64,000 bases of DNA from Verrucomicrobiia bacterium (GCA_031290985.1 JARLJW010000014.1:62001-126000); one strand, 5' to 3'; shown: positions 46,582 through 54,297, numbered from the stretch's first letter. Notes: a model not told the origin generated them from the letters alone. A program made the numbers and translations.

Positions 46582-47136
46582 TCATTTCTCCGACGCAAAC
46601 GCGGCATCAAGCGGCGCCGGATTGATATGGTCGAGGTAGTTGCTGATGGTTTTGAGCGCGACTGGCATCAGGAGTTCCATCACCTGGGTCTTGGCGAAGC
46701 CGGCGGCGAGGAAGTTGTCAATCGTCGCGCGGCTGGCATGACCGCGCTGCGAGACCAGTTCCCGGACGAGGGTAATCAACGCATCCGTCTTCTTGTCGCC
46801 GGTGGGCTTGCCGGCACGGATGGCGGCAACGGTCGCGACAGGCACTTTTTGGCAAACCTTGGCAATCGTGCTGTGGGCGGCCGTGCAATAGCCGCATTCA
46901 TTTTCCACGCTCGCGGCCAGCAGGGCAAAATTGCGCTCCTGCGGGGTGAACGAAGTTTTGTCCCATTCGGCATCCAACGCCAGGTAGCCTTTCAGCAGTT
47001 CGGGCGAATGGGCCATGGTGGCCATCAGGTTCGGGATGAAGCCGAAGCCTTTCTGGATTCCTTCCATGACGGGCTGGGAGGCGGCGGGCGCATTGGCGAT
47101 GGTCAAGAACTGGAGGAGCTTTGTGTTGGTGTTCAT
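46582..47136 (-). CDS. Carboxymuconolactone decarboxylase/AhpD-family protein
   Basis: The 184-aa all-helical protein has the AhpD-type redox motif NECGYCTAAHSTIAK (Cys-x-x-Cys-x-x-x-His) after ERNFALLAASVE. AhpD-like proteins pass electrons to peroxiredoxins or act as peroxidases, so co-location with the peroxiredoxin gene 30 bp downstream makes a reductant role likely. It is the first gene of this leftward set after the duplicated 94-bp regulatory segment at 47178-47271. Length is normal for the family. Confidence 0.92.
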   Translation of the reverse strand: MNTNTKLLQFLTIANAPAASQPVMEGIQKGFGFIPNLMATMAHSPELLKGYLALDAEWDKTSFTPQERNFALLAASVENECGYCTAAHSTIAKVCQKVPVATVAAIRAGKPTGDKKTDALITLVRELVSQRGHASRATIDNFLAAGFAKTQVMELLMPVALKTISNYLDHINPAPLDAAFASEK

Positions 47137-47166
47137 GTTATTTTATTTGGTTGGTTGGTTAGAATT

Positions 47167-47400
47167 TCAGTTCTTTACCGCACGGTTTTTCGGGCGACGG
47201 GATGAGATTAGCCAGTGCTCTGTTATTGTGGAAAAGGCGCTCTCGTCGCGCAGTGATAAGTTAGAGCGATTGCTGTTTTCGCCCTGGAACTGCGCCTTGA
47301 AAAACCGGCTGAGGGCCAGATACGAATGCCAGAGGCTCCATCCCAAAATCCAAACGGCAAAGCCGAGATTCGCCAGAGCTAGAAGAATGATGGAAATCAT
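47167..47400 (-). CDS. Small membrane protein, unknown
   Basis: A 77-aa frame: one clear membrane helix (about 2-27, MISIILLALANLGFAVWILG) then a short, mostly polar tail. I do not recognise a family. The last third of the frame lies within the duplicated 94-bp regulatory segment, so its C-terminus may be there by chance, or the regulatory element may have been overlaid on it. It sits 48 bp from the DoxX gene and 30 bp before the AhpD-like gene on the same strand, so it could be a true member of the cluster. Confidence 0.5.
   Translation of the reverse strand: MISIILLALANLGFAVWILGWSLWHSYLALSRFFKAQFQGENSNRSNLSLRDESAFSTITEHWLISSRRPKNRAVKN
47178..47271 (-). promoter_or_regulatory. 94-bp upstream segment, copy A (candidate LysR control region)
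   Basis: It aligns without gaps to 47956-48049 with 69 of 94 identical positions, most densely in TCGGGCGACGGGATGAG. Copy A lies about 40 bp before the AhpD-like gene; copy B lies between DoxX and lysR. Conservation of a non-coding block upstream of two units beside one LysR gene suggests a shared binding region. Function is inferred. Confidence 0.5.
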
Positions 47401-47448
47401 ATAATTTACCTTTCTAGTTATTGGTTGATAGTTTTAGGCGACACCCCT

Positions 47449-47919
47449 TCAGGAGTCTTTGCGGGTTAATTTGTAGAAGAAAAGGCCGTTCAAGGCGGCC
47501 AGTACCAAAACGGTCAGTGGGATGAAAGGCGGCTTGATTCCCAGGGGCAATACTCCGGCCGGAACACCCGGCTGAAGATGGACGTAGGTCGCAACCAACA
47601 TCTGCAAAATAAGGACCAGGCTCGCCACGATGTTAATTTGCCGCCTTCTTTGAAATGAAAAAGCGCCGCTCGACCAAGGGATCAAAAACATCAGGCCAAC
47701 CAACATTTCACCGAACATCCCAAACGGAATCGAAATCAAGGGGAGACCGGCATTGACGATCTGCGTGTGGAACCAGGCTGAAAACGGATGGAAAAATTTA
47801 AGAAATCCGAACGGGAACATCAATGCGCCCAGGAAAATTGAAAGTCTTTTCAGACTTCGGAGCGTTTGTAGATTTTTGTCCCCGGAAGAAGGCTGCTTGG
47901 CCTGGTCGATTTTATTCAT
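47449..47919 (-). CDS. DoxX-like membrane protein
   Basis: About 156 aa from the chosen start MNKIDQAKQPSS; an earlier in-frame ATG (47961) would place the start inside the duplicated regulatory segment. Four membrane helices are visible: about 29-47, 66-86, 96-115, and 130-147, the layout of DoxX/DoxD-family proteins. An FGFLKFFHPFSAWF stretch sits after helix 1. Family members appear in membrane redox and oxidative-stress complexes with unknown detailed chemistry. It is divergent from the LysR gene across a 142-bp gap and heads the leftward stress-gene set. Confidence 0.75.
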   Translation of the reverse strand: MNKIDQAKQPSSGDKNLQTLRSLKRLSIFLGALMFPFGFLKFFHPFSAWFHTQIVNAGLPLISIPFGMFGEMLVGLMFLIPWSSGAFSFQRRRQINIVASLVLILQMLVATYVHLQPGVPAGVLPLGIKPPFIPLTVLVLAALNGLFFYKLTRKDS

Positions 47920-47955
47920 ATTGTTTGGCTGGTTGTTTTCAGTTTTTAGTTTTTG

Positions 47956-48049
47956 CCGCACCGTTCTTCGGGCGACGGGATGAGCTTAGCCCGGGTTCGG
48001 TCATATCGGAAATACCGCTTTCGTCTTGTACTCATAAGTTTTAAGTATT
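47956..48049. promoter_or_regulatory. 94-bp divergent promoter region, copy B (candidate LysR control region)
   Basis: Partner of copy A at 47178-47271. It fills most of the gap between doxX-like and lysR starts. Its right end runs into CTCATAA...TTATTGAG, an imperfect dyad just before the lysR start that resembles LysR-type operator geometry. Confidence 0.5.
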
Positions 48050-48061
48050 ACATTATTGAGC

Positions 48062-48979
48062 ATGGAACTGCGCCATCTTAAATACTTCGTGACCGTCGCC
48101 GAGCGGCACAACTTCACCCGCGCGGCCGAGGAATTACATGTGGCGCAGCCGGCCATCAGCCAGCAAATCAAGTCCCTGGAGGATGAGCTCGGCGTTTCGC
48201 TGCTGCACCGCACCAAGCGCAGCGTGAAGCTGACGGCTGCGGGCCATGCTTTTTTCTCCGAGGCCGGGGAAATTCTCGCCCACGCGGAACTTTCCAAACA
48301 GATCGCCCGCCGCGCCGCCCGGGGCGAAACCGGGTCGCTCGCCATCGGCTGCGTCGGAGCTTCGGCGTCCGGCTTCCTGCCGGAATTGATCCGGTCCTAC
48401 CGCCAAAGATTTCCCGCCGTGCGCGTGCACTTGCTTGAGCTGACGCCGGAACAACAGTTGCAGGCCTTTGCCCGTGGGAAAATTGACGTCGGTTTCACGC
48501 GTCCCCTGGTCGCATCGGACGCGAAGAATTTTACACAAGAACGGATCTACCGGGACCGCCTGATGCTTGCGGTGCCGGAAACTCATGCCCTCGCCAGGGC
48601 GGGACACGTCCGGCTGGAGAAATTCGCCGGTGAGGATTTTGTGATGTTCAAACGCAGCGAGGCGCCCAAACTGGCGGACGCGATGATGCAACTTTGCGCC
48701 CGGGCTGGCTTCACCCCGCAAGTCGTCAGCGAACCGCCCATGATACAAACCGTCCTGCTGGCCGTGGCCGCCGGCATTGGCGTGGCCATCGTGCCCGGAT
48801 GCGTCCGCAGCTTTCGTCAACCCGGCGTGACGATTCTGCCCGTGCGTCCCGCTTCGCCTTTTATTGACCTTGTGCTTACGCGACCCAACGGCGAACCCTC
48901 GCCGACGGTTGCCGCGTGGTTGGAACTGGTGCGTGAACGCCTGCCAGCCATTCGCCGGCAAATGGAAAAGGAACTTTGA
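48062..48979 (+). CDS. LysR-family transcriptional regulator
   Basis: About 305 aa from MELRHLKYFVTVAERHNFTR; a TTG two codons earlier is also in frame. The winged HTH covers about 1-60 (AEELHVAQPAISQQIKSLED, LLHRTKRSVKLTAAG), followed by a linker helix and a periplasmic-binding-type effector domain (about 88-295: LAIGCVGASASGFLPELIRS; AVAAGIGVAIVPGCVRSF). The effector domain resembles BenM/CatM-type and stress-responsive LysR proteins; no paired Cys like those of OxyR is apparent. It is divergent from the DoxX/AhpD/Prx/OYE set and is its likely regulator, with the duplicated 94-bp blocks as target sites. Confidence 0.94.
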   Translation: MELRHLKYFVTVAERHNFTRAAEELHVAQPAISQQIKSLEDELGVSLLHRTKRSVKLTAAGHAFFSEAGEILAHAELSKQIARRAARGETGSLAIGCVGASASGFLPELIRSYRQRFPAVRVHLLELTPEQQLQAFARGKIDVGFTRPLVASDAKNFTQERIYRDRLMLAVPETHALARAGHVRLEKFAGEDFVMFKRSEAPKLADAMMQLCARAGFTPQVVSEPPMIQTVLLAVAAGIGVAIVPGCVRSFRQPGVTILPVRPASPFIDLVLTRPNGEPSPTVAAWLELVRERLPAIRRQMEKEL

Positions 48980-49348
48980 CGGCAACTTTTTTCTGGTCGA
49001 AACTACCAAACGAACCAGACGAGCGGGACGAATGAAGTCGAGCGCCGCATCGTCGCGGCGCTGGAACACGAAGGCATCTGTGCGCTGAATCTGCCGGCTG
49101 GATTTCTGACGGAGGCTGCCCGGTGGGATTCTTTCCAAAAGTTTTCCGTGAACTGAACAAAATATCTGGACGGACGCTGGGTGGAGTGTTGGCGTTGCGG
49201 GCTCTGGCTACATTTCTCTCAGGCAGGTTGCGGACAAATCGGTCACCGATGTGCTTGCCGGCGTGGAGCAGCACCTCGCGCTTCGCCCGGAGTGTCATGA
49301 GAAAAACGCGGCGCTCATGAAAATTCTCAAGGCAGGATAACAAAAACG
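48980..49348 (+). other. No intact gene; possible decayed coding remnant
   Basis: In 369 bases, short plus-strand stretches look protein-like but in different frames: NEVERRIVAALEHEGICALN near 49030-49090, and VADKSVTDVLAGVEQHLALR near 49220-49290, ending at a stop near 49340. The shifts between frames suggest a broken gene, but I do not recognise the family. Confidence 0.35.
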
Positions 49349-50158
49349 TCACCCAAAAAATCTCCGCCAATTCAATTCAGACATGGTGTTAAGGTCTAGC
49401 AGTGTTAGAAAATCAATGGTCTTGAAATCTCGGTCGAGCGCTGGCGGCCCGCAGATTTTTGCACCCAGATTCAGGTAGGCGCGCAGTAGTTTTGGGATTT
49501 TCACCGGCTCAGCCGCGAGTTGGATCATCGAGCATTTGTAAATCGGAAGCGGTTGGGTGCGCCATTCCAGAGCCACAAGATGTTTGCGGCACAGCTCGGC
49601 ATACGCCGACGCGCCCGCGGTTGGGTCTTGCGAAGTGAGGGAGCTGCACCCGAAAAGATACCGCGCGTTGTGTTGCCGAGCGTAATCCGCAATGCCTTTC
49701 CACAGCAGGCCGAGGACGACCAGGTTGCGGTGCTGGGGATGGACACAGGCGCGTCCCAATTCAATCATCGTGGTGCGGAACGGCTCGAAGACTTCAAAAT
49801 CAAATTCTTGGGCGCAGTAATAACCTAAATTTTTCGCCGCCTTGTGCCCGGTTTGCAGCCGGTAAGTGCCCACGATGGTGGCCGATGGCCGATGCTCCAC
49901 GATCAGGTGATCGCAAACCGCGTCGAAGGGATCTTCGTCCAGGCCGGTCGCGTAGGATTGTTCAAGCCCCTCATTAAGCTCGAGATTAAAAACTTGGAAA
50001 CGCAGAGCTTGGGCGGCGCGAATGTCGTCGGCATTTTGCGCCAGTCGCGTGGCGTAATTCGCCGACGAACTGACTGCCAGACGGATGGATTCAAGGGTGG
50101 TCTTCACGGCGTCATTTGTTACGAATGACCCAAGACCAAGGTTTTGCGATTGTGCCAC
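49349..50158 (-). CDS. OlsB-like N-acyltransferase (ornithine/acyl-homoserine-lactone synthase-like GNAT)
   Basis: About 269 aa. The GNAT-like core shows YATRLAQNADDIRAAQALRF, then DAVCDHLIVEH, VGTYRLQTGHKAAKN, and FRTTMIELGRACVHPQHRN, the pattern of L-ornithine N-alpha-acyltransferases (OlsB, Acetyltransf_5) that make the lyso step of ornithine or related amino-acid lipids from acyl-ACP. No OlsA partner is near. The start is set by the promoter site: CGAC at 50170-50167 and GTG at 50158, exactly 8 nt later, as in three other genes of the set. The upstream ATG at 50185 lies inside the promoter and is unlikely. Acyl chain and amine substrate are not known. Confidence 0.78.
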   Translation of the reverse strand: MAQSQNLGLGSFVTNDAVKTTLESIRLAVSSSANYATRLAQNADDIRAAQALRFQVFNLELNEGLEQSYATGLDEDPFDAVCDHLIVEHRPSATIVGTYRLQTGHKAAKNLGYYCAQEFDFEVFEPFRTTMIELGRACVHPQHRNLVVLGLLWKGIADYARQHNARYLFGCSSLTSQDPTAGASAYAELCRKHLVALEWRTQPLPIYKCSMIQLAAEPVKIPKLLRAYLNLGAKICGPPALDRDFKTIDFLTLLDLNTMSELNWRRFFG

Positions 50159-50166
50159 CTGCGTTC

Positions 50167-50192
50167 GTCGCAGACAGGCACTCAACCTTACA
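50167..50192 (-). promoter_or_regulatory. ECF-type promoter site (OlsB-like gene)
   Basis: On the minus strand, TGTAAGG (50192-50186), a 15-nt spacer, then CGAC (50170-50167). The GTG start of the OlsB-like gene follows after 8 nt. One of nine sites with identical spacing. Confidence 0.75.
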
Positions 50193-50197
50193 GGGAA

Positions 50198-50503
50198 TTA
50201 TTTCAAGTGCTTCCGAAGGTTCCGCCGAATTCGCTCGCGCGCTTCGTCCGAAAGCTGCCGCGGAACCGCAGAGGTCGCTTCGTCAGGATGTGAATGCACG
50301 ACATTGTGGACAAAAGCGATCTGTTTCCCGTAACGCCTGCACCATTTGCAAAGCATCAGATGGAGGCGCAGCCCCAACCGCTGCCGCCAGGTCAATTTAT
50401 GGTCGAGCGCCTCGGACTGGAGGCGCGCCGCCGCCCTGCAACTGGGCGATAGCTCCGCCAAGCCGCTGACAAGCCCTCTCAGTATGTTAACAGGCGAATC
50501 CAT
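50198..50503 (-). CDS. Zinc-finger anti-sigma-factor-like protein, second copy
   Basis: About 101 aa from MDSPVNILRGLVSG; a start at 50539 (12 codons earlier) is possible. It has the HxxxCxxC motif of zf-HC2/ZAS anti-sigma factors (HLMLCKWCRRYGKQI), with an upstream Cys (SPSCRAAARLQSEALD) to complete a zinc site. It is paralogous to 50608-50922: both have a helix with basic residues before the motif (RQRLGLRLHL; RTRLKMRLHF) and a C-terminal SxEARxRI block. There is no membrane helix. It has its own ECF-type promoter at 50587-50612, so it may be a feedback inhibitor of the sigma factor. Confidence 0.75.
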   Translation of the reverse strand: MDSPVNILRGLVSGLAELSPSCRAAARLQSEALDHKLTWRQRLGLRLHLMLCKWCRRYGKQIAFVHNVVHSHPDEATSAVPRQLSDEARERIRRNLRKHLK

Positions 50504-50586
50504 TGTTATTTGCCGTGCAAAATATACACTAAATCGCAAATCTGCGGTCGCATCCAGACACGATTATAAATTTGCGATTCCAGTTC

Positions 50587-50612
50587 GTCGGGCGAACGGG
50601 GAAATCCTTACA
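50587..50612 (-). promoter_or_regulatory. ECF-type promoter site (second anti-sigma gene)
   Basis: On the minus strand, TGTAAGG (50612-50606), 15 nt, CGAC (50590-50587), followed by GAACTGG as at 61671. The -35 overlaps the stop codon of the first anti-sigma gene. It drives 50198-50503 with a leader of 50-85 nt. Confidence 0.75.
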
Positions 50613-50922
50613 GATCTTTACGATCACCGGTTTTTAAGTTCTGAACGATGCGCGCCCGGGCTTCTGCTGACAACCCGTGACCGGGCAATGTTTCGTCTTG
50701 ATGGTCGAGGTGCGCGCCGGCATGGTGAACAAATTTCAACTGCTTGACATAGCGCTCGCACCAGACGCAGATCAAAAAATGCAGCCGCATTTTTAGCCGT
50801 GTGCGAAATGACAGCGGCTGTTCCAACGACTGCGACGCCAGGCGCAAAATCTCTGTGCAGTGGGGCGTGTGTTGCCAAATCCAGACCTCCCAGCGTTCTT
50901 TAATGGTGGCAATGATTTTCAT
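50608..50922 (-). CDS. Zinc-finger anti-sigma factor, coupled to the ECF sigma gene
   Basis: About 104 aa from MKIIATIKERWEVW. A zf-HC2/ZAS-type motif HFLICVWCERYVKQL (HxxxCxxC) follows a His/Cys pair near the N-terminus (HTPHCTEILRL). It has no membrane segment, so it is likely a soluble, zinc- and possibly redox-sensing anti-sigma factor like RsrA or ChrR-type ZAS proteins. Its ATG overlaps the sigma stop in ATGA (50919-50922), giving translational coupling and equal amounts of both proteins. An earlier in-frame start lies inside the sigma gene and is not used here. Confidence 0.8.
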   Translation of the reverse strand: MKIIATIKERWEVWIWQHTPHCTEILRLASQSLEQPLSFRTRLKMRLHFLICVWCERYVKQLKFVHHAGAHLDHQDETLPGHGLSAEARARIVQNLKTGDRKDL

Positions 50923-51563
50923 TCCGCCTCCTTGTCCTTGCCGAACCAGTTGGTCTCCAGGCAGCGGCGCAGCGCCATGCGCGCGCGATGCAGCATCACC
51001 CAGAGATTGCTCTCCGAGATGTTCAGCAAGCCGCAAATTTCCTTGCTCTCCACTCCATCCACTTCACGTAAATTGAAAACTGCAGCGACGTTTTTCGGCA
51101 GCTTGTTCGAGCAATCATAGAAGGTTTTCCAAAAAACCTCGCTGTCAAGGCTGGCGCCGGGTCCTGACCATTCCAGCGGGCCAAGCTCGTGAATCCAACC
51201 ATCTTTGAACAAGCCGTCGGGAACAAAACGGTCACTTTCCTCGTCCGAGTAAAATTCCAGGTCGGTGAAGGAAGTTTCGCGGCTGGCCTTGCGATAATAA
51301 TCGTAGATCTTGTTTTTCAAGACGCCGACCAGCCAGCTTTTCTCGGCGGAACGTCCGGCAAAATCCTTCCCCCCCTTGAGCGCCGCGAGAAACGTTTCCT
51401 GCACGGCATCTTCCGCCTTGGACGGATCGCGCAGGCGGATCAGCGCATACTTGAAAAGATAATCACCGTGCAACTCCACCCAACGTTCCGGGTCGGAAAG
51501 GCCTGGCTTCCCCGGCGCTGCTTGTGGCGTCTGGCTTGAATTCAAATCACCGTCTGTCTGCAT
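50919..51563 (-). CDS. ECF-type RNA polymerase sigma factor
   Basis: About 214 aa from MQTDGDLNSSQTPQ; an upstream ATG at 51779 would overlap the divergent gene's promoter. Region 2 (about 27-100) has HGDYLFKYALIRLRDPSKAE, DAVQETFLAALKG and SWLVGVLKNKIYDYYRK; a long linker with an acidic stretch follows; region 4 (about 150-205) has LREVDGVESKEICGLLNISE and LWVMLHRARMALRR. It is coupled to a zinc-finger anti-sigma gene (ATGA). Nine promoter sites with fixed spacing lie within 12 kb on both sides, so they are its probable targets. No such site was seen in front of the sigma gene itself. Confidence 0.93.
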   Translation of the reverse strand: MQTDGDLNSSQTPQAAPGKPGLSDPERWVELHGDYLFKYALIRLRDPSKAEDAVQETFLAALKGGKDFAGRSAEKSWLVGVLKNKIYDYYRKASRETSFTDLEFYSDEESDRFVPDGLFKDGWIHELGPLEWSGPGASLDSEVFWKTFYDCSNKLPKNVAAVFNLREVDGVESKEICGLLNISESNLWVMLHRARMALRRCLETNWFGKDKEAE

Positions 51564-51657
51564 GGAAAAAGTATGGTCATTGAGAGTCGAAATGCAAACC
51601 ATCAAAGTTAATTGGTCAGATTGAAGCATATTAACACGTCCATTCGTCGCGAAAAAT

Positions 51658-51683
51658 TGTAAGGCATGGGCACAACCCGCGAC
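51658..51683 (+). promoter_or_regulatory. ECF-type promoter site (TPR gene)
   Basis: TGTAAGG (51658-51664), 15 nt, CGAC (51680-51683). The ATG of the TPR gene follows 10 nt later, a very short leader. It lies in the gap between the sigma gene and the divergent TPR gene. Confidence 0.75.
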
Positions 51684-51693
51684 AAAAGGCAGT

Positions 51694-52857
51694 ATGAAAG
51701 AATTTCCATCTGTCCGGGCGTTAAAAAGTTCCGGAGCTCCGTGGCGGATTCTGTGCCAATGCGCCGCCACGATTTTCATTGTTTATTTCGGGTTCAAAGT
51801 GGCCAAGCCTGCGTTCGCGCAAGGCGGTGGCAGTTCCATGTTTGGCCTGGCGACAACCATGATTCTTGGGCTGGTCTTAAACATTTTGTGGCGCAACGCC
51901 ATCATTGATTTCATTTGCAGCCCGCTGACAAATCTTTTGACCGGCGGCAACGAAATCTCCGATAAAAAACCAGTCTATTCTGCCGCCATCGCCAAGCGCA
52001 ACCGTGGCCAGTATTACGAGGCGGTCGCGGAAGTCCGCAAGCAGCTTGATAAATTCCCAAACGATTTAGAGGGCGCGCTCATGTTGGCCGCTATCCAGGC
52101 CGAAAATATGAAAGATTTGCCAGCCGCAGAAATCACGTTGAAACGCTTCTGCGACCGGCCGGCCACCACGCCGAACGTGGCCGCCATCGCTTTGATGCAA
52201 TTGGCCGACTGGTATCTCAAGGTTGCCGACACCGATTCAGCACGCGAGGCGTTTCAAAAAATCGTGGTCCACTTCCCCTCCACCGAGGCGGCTGTGCGCG
52301 CAAAACAGCGACTGGCGCATCTGAGCGCGATGGAGAAGATTATCCTCGCGCAACACGACCGCCAGAACATCACGGTGCCGGAAGGCGTGCATAATATTGG
52401 CCTGCTGGAATCCACCGCCTTTTTGCGGCCGGAGGAAGCCGACCCGAATCAGTTGGCGGAGACATCCATTCGGCACCTCGAAGCGCATCCGCACGATTCG
52501 GTCGAGCGCGAAAAGCTCGCAACCCTTTACGCCCGTGATTTCAAACGGCTGGACTTGGCGGAGGCTGAATTGGGGCAGTTGATCAATGAAACGAATCAGA
52601 AACCGAAGCAGGTGGCATACTGGCTGAATCTGCTGGCAAATTTCCAGGTGGAACTGGGAGCGGACGTGGCGACGGTGCAGGAGACTTTGGAGCAGATTGT
52701 GAAACGGTTTGCAGACCTGCCCGTGGCGGAAATTGCGCGACGGCGGCTGGCGCTGTTAAATAACGAATTCAAGGGACGGCAAGAAACAACAATTGTGAAG
52801 CTGGGTGTTTACGAGCAGAATCTCGGCTTAAAATGCGGGAGGCCAACAAAACCATGA
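51694..52857 (+). CDS. Membrane-anchored TPR protein
   Basis: This 387-aa protein has two hydrophobic segments near the N-terminus (about 19-40 and 50-66, around VAKPAFAQGGGSSMFGLATT), then from about 95 a series of tetratricopeptide-like helices (AKRNRGQYYEAVAEVRKQLD; LPAAEITLKRFCDR; DSAREAFQKIVVHFPSTEAA; LDLAEAELGQLIN). Enzymatic motifs are absent. It probably scaffolds a protein complex at the inner membrane. It is divergent from the sigma gene and headed by an ECF-type site 10 nt before its ATG, so it belongs to the putative regulon. The pseudogene for an FMN reductase begins 4 bp before its stop. Confidence 0.8.
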   Translation: MKEFPSVRALKSSGAPWRILCQCAATIFIVYFGFKVAKPAFAQGGGSSMFGLATTMILGLVLNILWRNAIIDFICSPLTNLLTGGNEISDKKPVYSAAIAKRNRGQYYEAVAEVRKQLDKFPNDLEGALMLAAIQAENMKDLPAAEITLKRFCDRPATTPNVAAIALMQLADWYLKVADTDSAREAFQKIVVHFPSTEAAVRAKQRLAHLSAMEKIILAQHDRQNITVPEGVHNIGLLESTAFLRPEEADPNQLAETSIRHLEAHPHDSVEREKLATLYARDFKRLDLAEAELGQLINETNQKPKQVAYWLNLLANFQVELGADVATVQETLEQIVKRFADLPVAEIARRRLALLNNEFKGRQETTIVKLGVYEQNLGLKCGRPTKP

Positions 52858-53380
52858 TAGTCATCGTCAGCGGAACCAACCGATCCGGCAGTCGTAGCGC
52901 AAAGTCGCAGTTTGAATTGAGGTCATCCATCAAACCTCTGGCGTAAAAACCCACCTGCTCGATCGGGAACTGCCGCGGGAAATTTTTTTGCCGGACGCCT
53001 ATGCGGAAAAGCCCGTCGTCTTTAAAAAATTCTCCGATTCCATTCTGGCCGCCGATGGGCTGGTGGGCGTGACTCCCGAATAAAAGGGAGGCGTGCCCGG
53101 GATCCTGAAATATTTCATAGATATGCTGCCTTTCCCGGAACGTTTTGAGCACCGCCCGGGCTGTTTTGTCGGGCTGGCGGCGGGTATCTGGGGTGCGCTG
53201 CGTCCCGGCGAACAGTTGCAGGCCATCTTCGGCTGTCGTAATGCCCACATTTTTCCAGAACGCGTTTTTATGCCCGGTGTCGGCAAGCCGGTCAATGCCG
53301 ACGATAATTTCGCAAATCCTGAAACGGAAAAACGTCTGGAAAATAGGCGGCTGGGTTCACCGACTTTGTGGAAAAACTAA
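52854..53380 (+). pseudogene. NADPH-dependent FMN reductase, frameshifted and interrupted
   Basis: Parts in shifted frames match the flavodoxin-like NADPH-dependent FMN reductase family: IVIVSGTNRSGSRSAK at the start (phosphate loop), then after a frameshift THLLDRELPREIFLPDAYAE and AADGLVGVTPE, an in-frame TAA (about 53081-53083) where Tyr would be expected (PEY, then GGVPGILKYFIDML), and FVGLAAGIWGALRPGEQLQA. At least one indel and one nonsense mutation are visible. It starts in a 4-bp overlap with the TPR gene, so it was once co-transcribed. Its decay leaves the downstream redoxin promoter intact. Confidence 0.85.
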
Positions 53381-53392
53381 ATGCAAAAAGGT

Positions 53393-53418
53393 TGTAAGGG
53401 ATGTTTTGCCGCGGCAAC
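53393..53418 (+). promoter_or_regulatory. ECF-type promoter site (redoxin-Rieske operon)
   Basis: TGTAAGG (53393-53399), 15 nt, CAAC (53415-53418), a one-base variant of CGAC followed by TAACTG. It lies 56 bp before the redoxin start and would drive the seven-gene operon. Confidence 0.65.
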
Positions 53419-53473
53419 TAACTGTTGCGTCAAAGTTTATTTCCGCAAACAAACATCTGAAAAACATATAATT

Positions 53474-54046
53474 ATGACATTCAAATCAAACCCCCGCTTC
53501 CTTTCCGGCCTCGCCTTATCTCTGGCGATTACCGCTGCCACTTTCACGCTCCACGCCGCCGCGCCCCCCCAAATGGGTGCTCCCGCGCCGGACTTTACCC
53601 TTAAAACCATGGACACGAAGTCCGTGACCCTGAGCGCCGAAACCGCCAAACTCCCGGTCGTGCTGATCGTGCTACGCGGCTGGCCCGGCTATCAATGCCC
53701 GCTCTGCACAAAGCAAGTTCATGAGTTTGTGCGACAAGCCGACGCTTTTGCCGGCAAGGCTCGCGTCATCATGGTTTATCCTGGCCCGGCGGAAAATCTT
53801 CAGGCGCACGCCAACGAGTTTCTCAAGGACAAATCATGGCCGAATGATTTTCTGTTCGTCACCGATCCTGACTACGTCTTCACTAAAAGTTACGGCCTGC
53901 GCTGGGAAGCTCCGGGCGAAACTTCTTATCCATCCACTTTCTTAATTGATAAAAAAGGCAGGGTGCAGTTCGTTAAAATCAGCAAAAACCATGGCGGTCG
54001 GTCAACCCCGGCTGAAATCCTCGCGGTGCTGGCAAAACCCCAGTGA
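53474..54046 (+). CDS. Secreted AhpC/TSA-type redoxin
   Basis: About 190 aa from MTFKSNPRFLSG, which gives a signal peptide ending TLHAAA; the frame is open upstream but passes through the promoter. The thioredoxin-fold domain begins GAPAPDFTLKTMDTKSVTLS. The active-site loop is RGWPGYQCPLCTKQVHEF: two Cys in CPLC, without the Pro-Gly-Thr of classic Prx. It is close to periplasmic thiol peroxidase-like redoxins of the AhpC/TSA family. The neighbouring Rieske/ferric-reductase proteins could supply electrons across the membrane (inference). It overlaps the next gene by 4 bp. Confidence 0.85.
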   Translation: MTFKSNPRFLSGLALSLAITAATFTLHAAAPPQMGAPAPDFTLKTMDTKSVTLSAETAKLPVVLIVLRGWPGYQCPLCTKQVHEFVRQADAFAGKARVIMVYPGPAENLQAHANEFLKDKSWPNDFLFVTDPDYVFTKSYGLRWEAPGETSYPSTFLIDKKGRVQFVKISKNHGGRSTPAEILAVLAKPQ

Positions 54047-54297
54047 TCGCCACGCTTTTAATCCTCGGCGGCATTTATGTCATCTGCGGATTACTATTCG
54101 CGGTGCCATTTGTGCTGCTGGGGGTTAAAAGACTTGACCCCCACGCGGCTCGCGGAAGCTTGGGATTTCGGCTTCTGATTGTTCCGGGCGTCGTCGCCCT
54201 TTGGCCGCTGCTGCTATGCCGCTGGATGAAACGAATTTCGGAACCGCCGGAAGAACGCAACGCCCATCGTGAGGTGGCAAAAGGAATCACGCCATGA
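54043..54297 (+). CDS. Small two-helix membrane protein
   Basis: An 84-aa protein with GTG start in a GTGA overlap with the redoxin stop. Two membrane helices (about 3-27 and 42-60; IATLLILGGIYVICGLLFAV and LLIVPGVVALWPLLLCRWMK) are followed by a short polar tail. No family is recognised. Coupling on both sides (4-bp overlaps) marks it as a true gene and a probable small subunit of the membrane redox module encoded by this operon. Confidence 0.78.
   Translation: MIATLLILGGIYVICGLLFAVPFVLLGVKRLDPHAARGSLGFRLLIVPGVVALWPLLLCRWMKRISEPPEERNAHREVAKGITP

Noticed and set aside
48134-49138. Minus-strand open frame of 334 codons opposite lysR
   Set aside because: The plus strand carries a full LysR protein with HTH and effector domain; the minus frame has shadow composition.
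51561-51660. An autoregulatory copy of the ECF-type promoter before the sigma gene
   Set aside because: A CGAC word is present on the minus strand, but the -35 position reads unlike TGTAAGG, so I do not count it.
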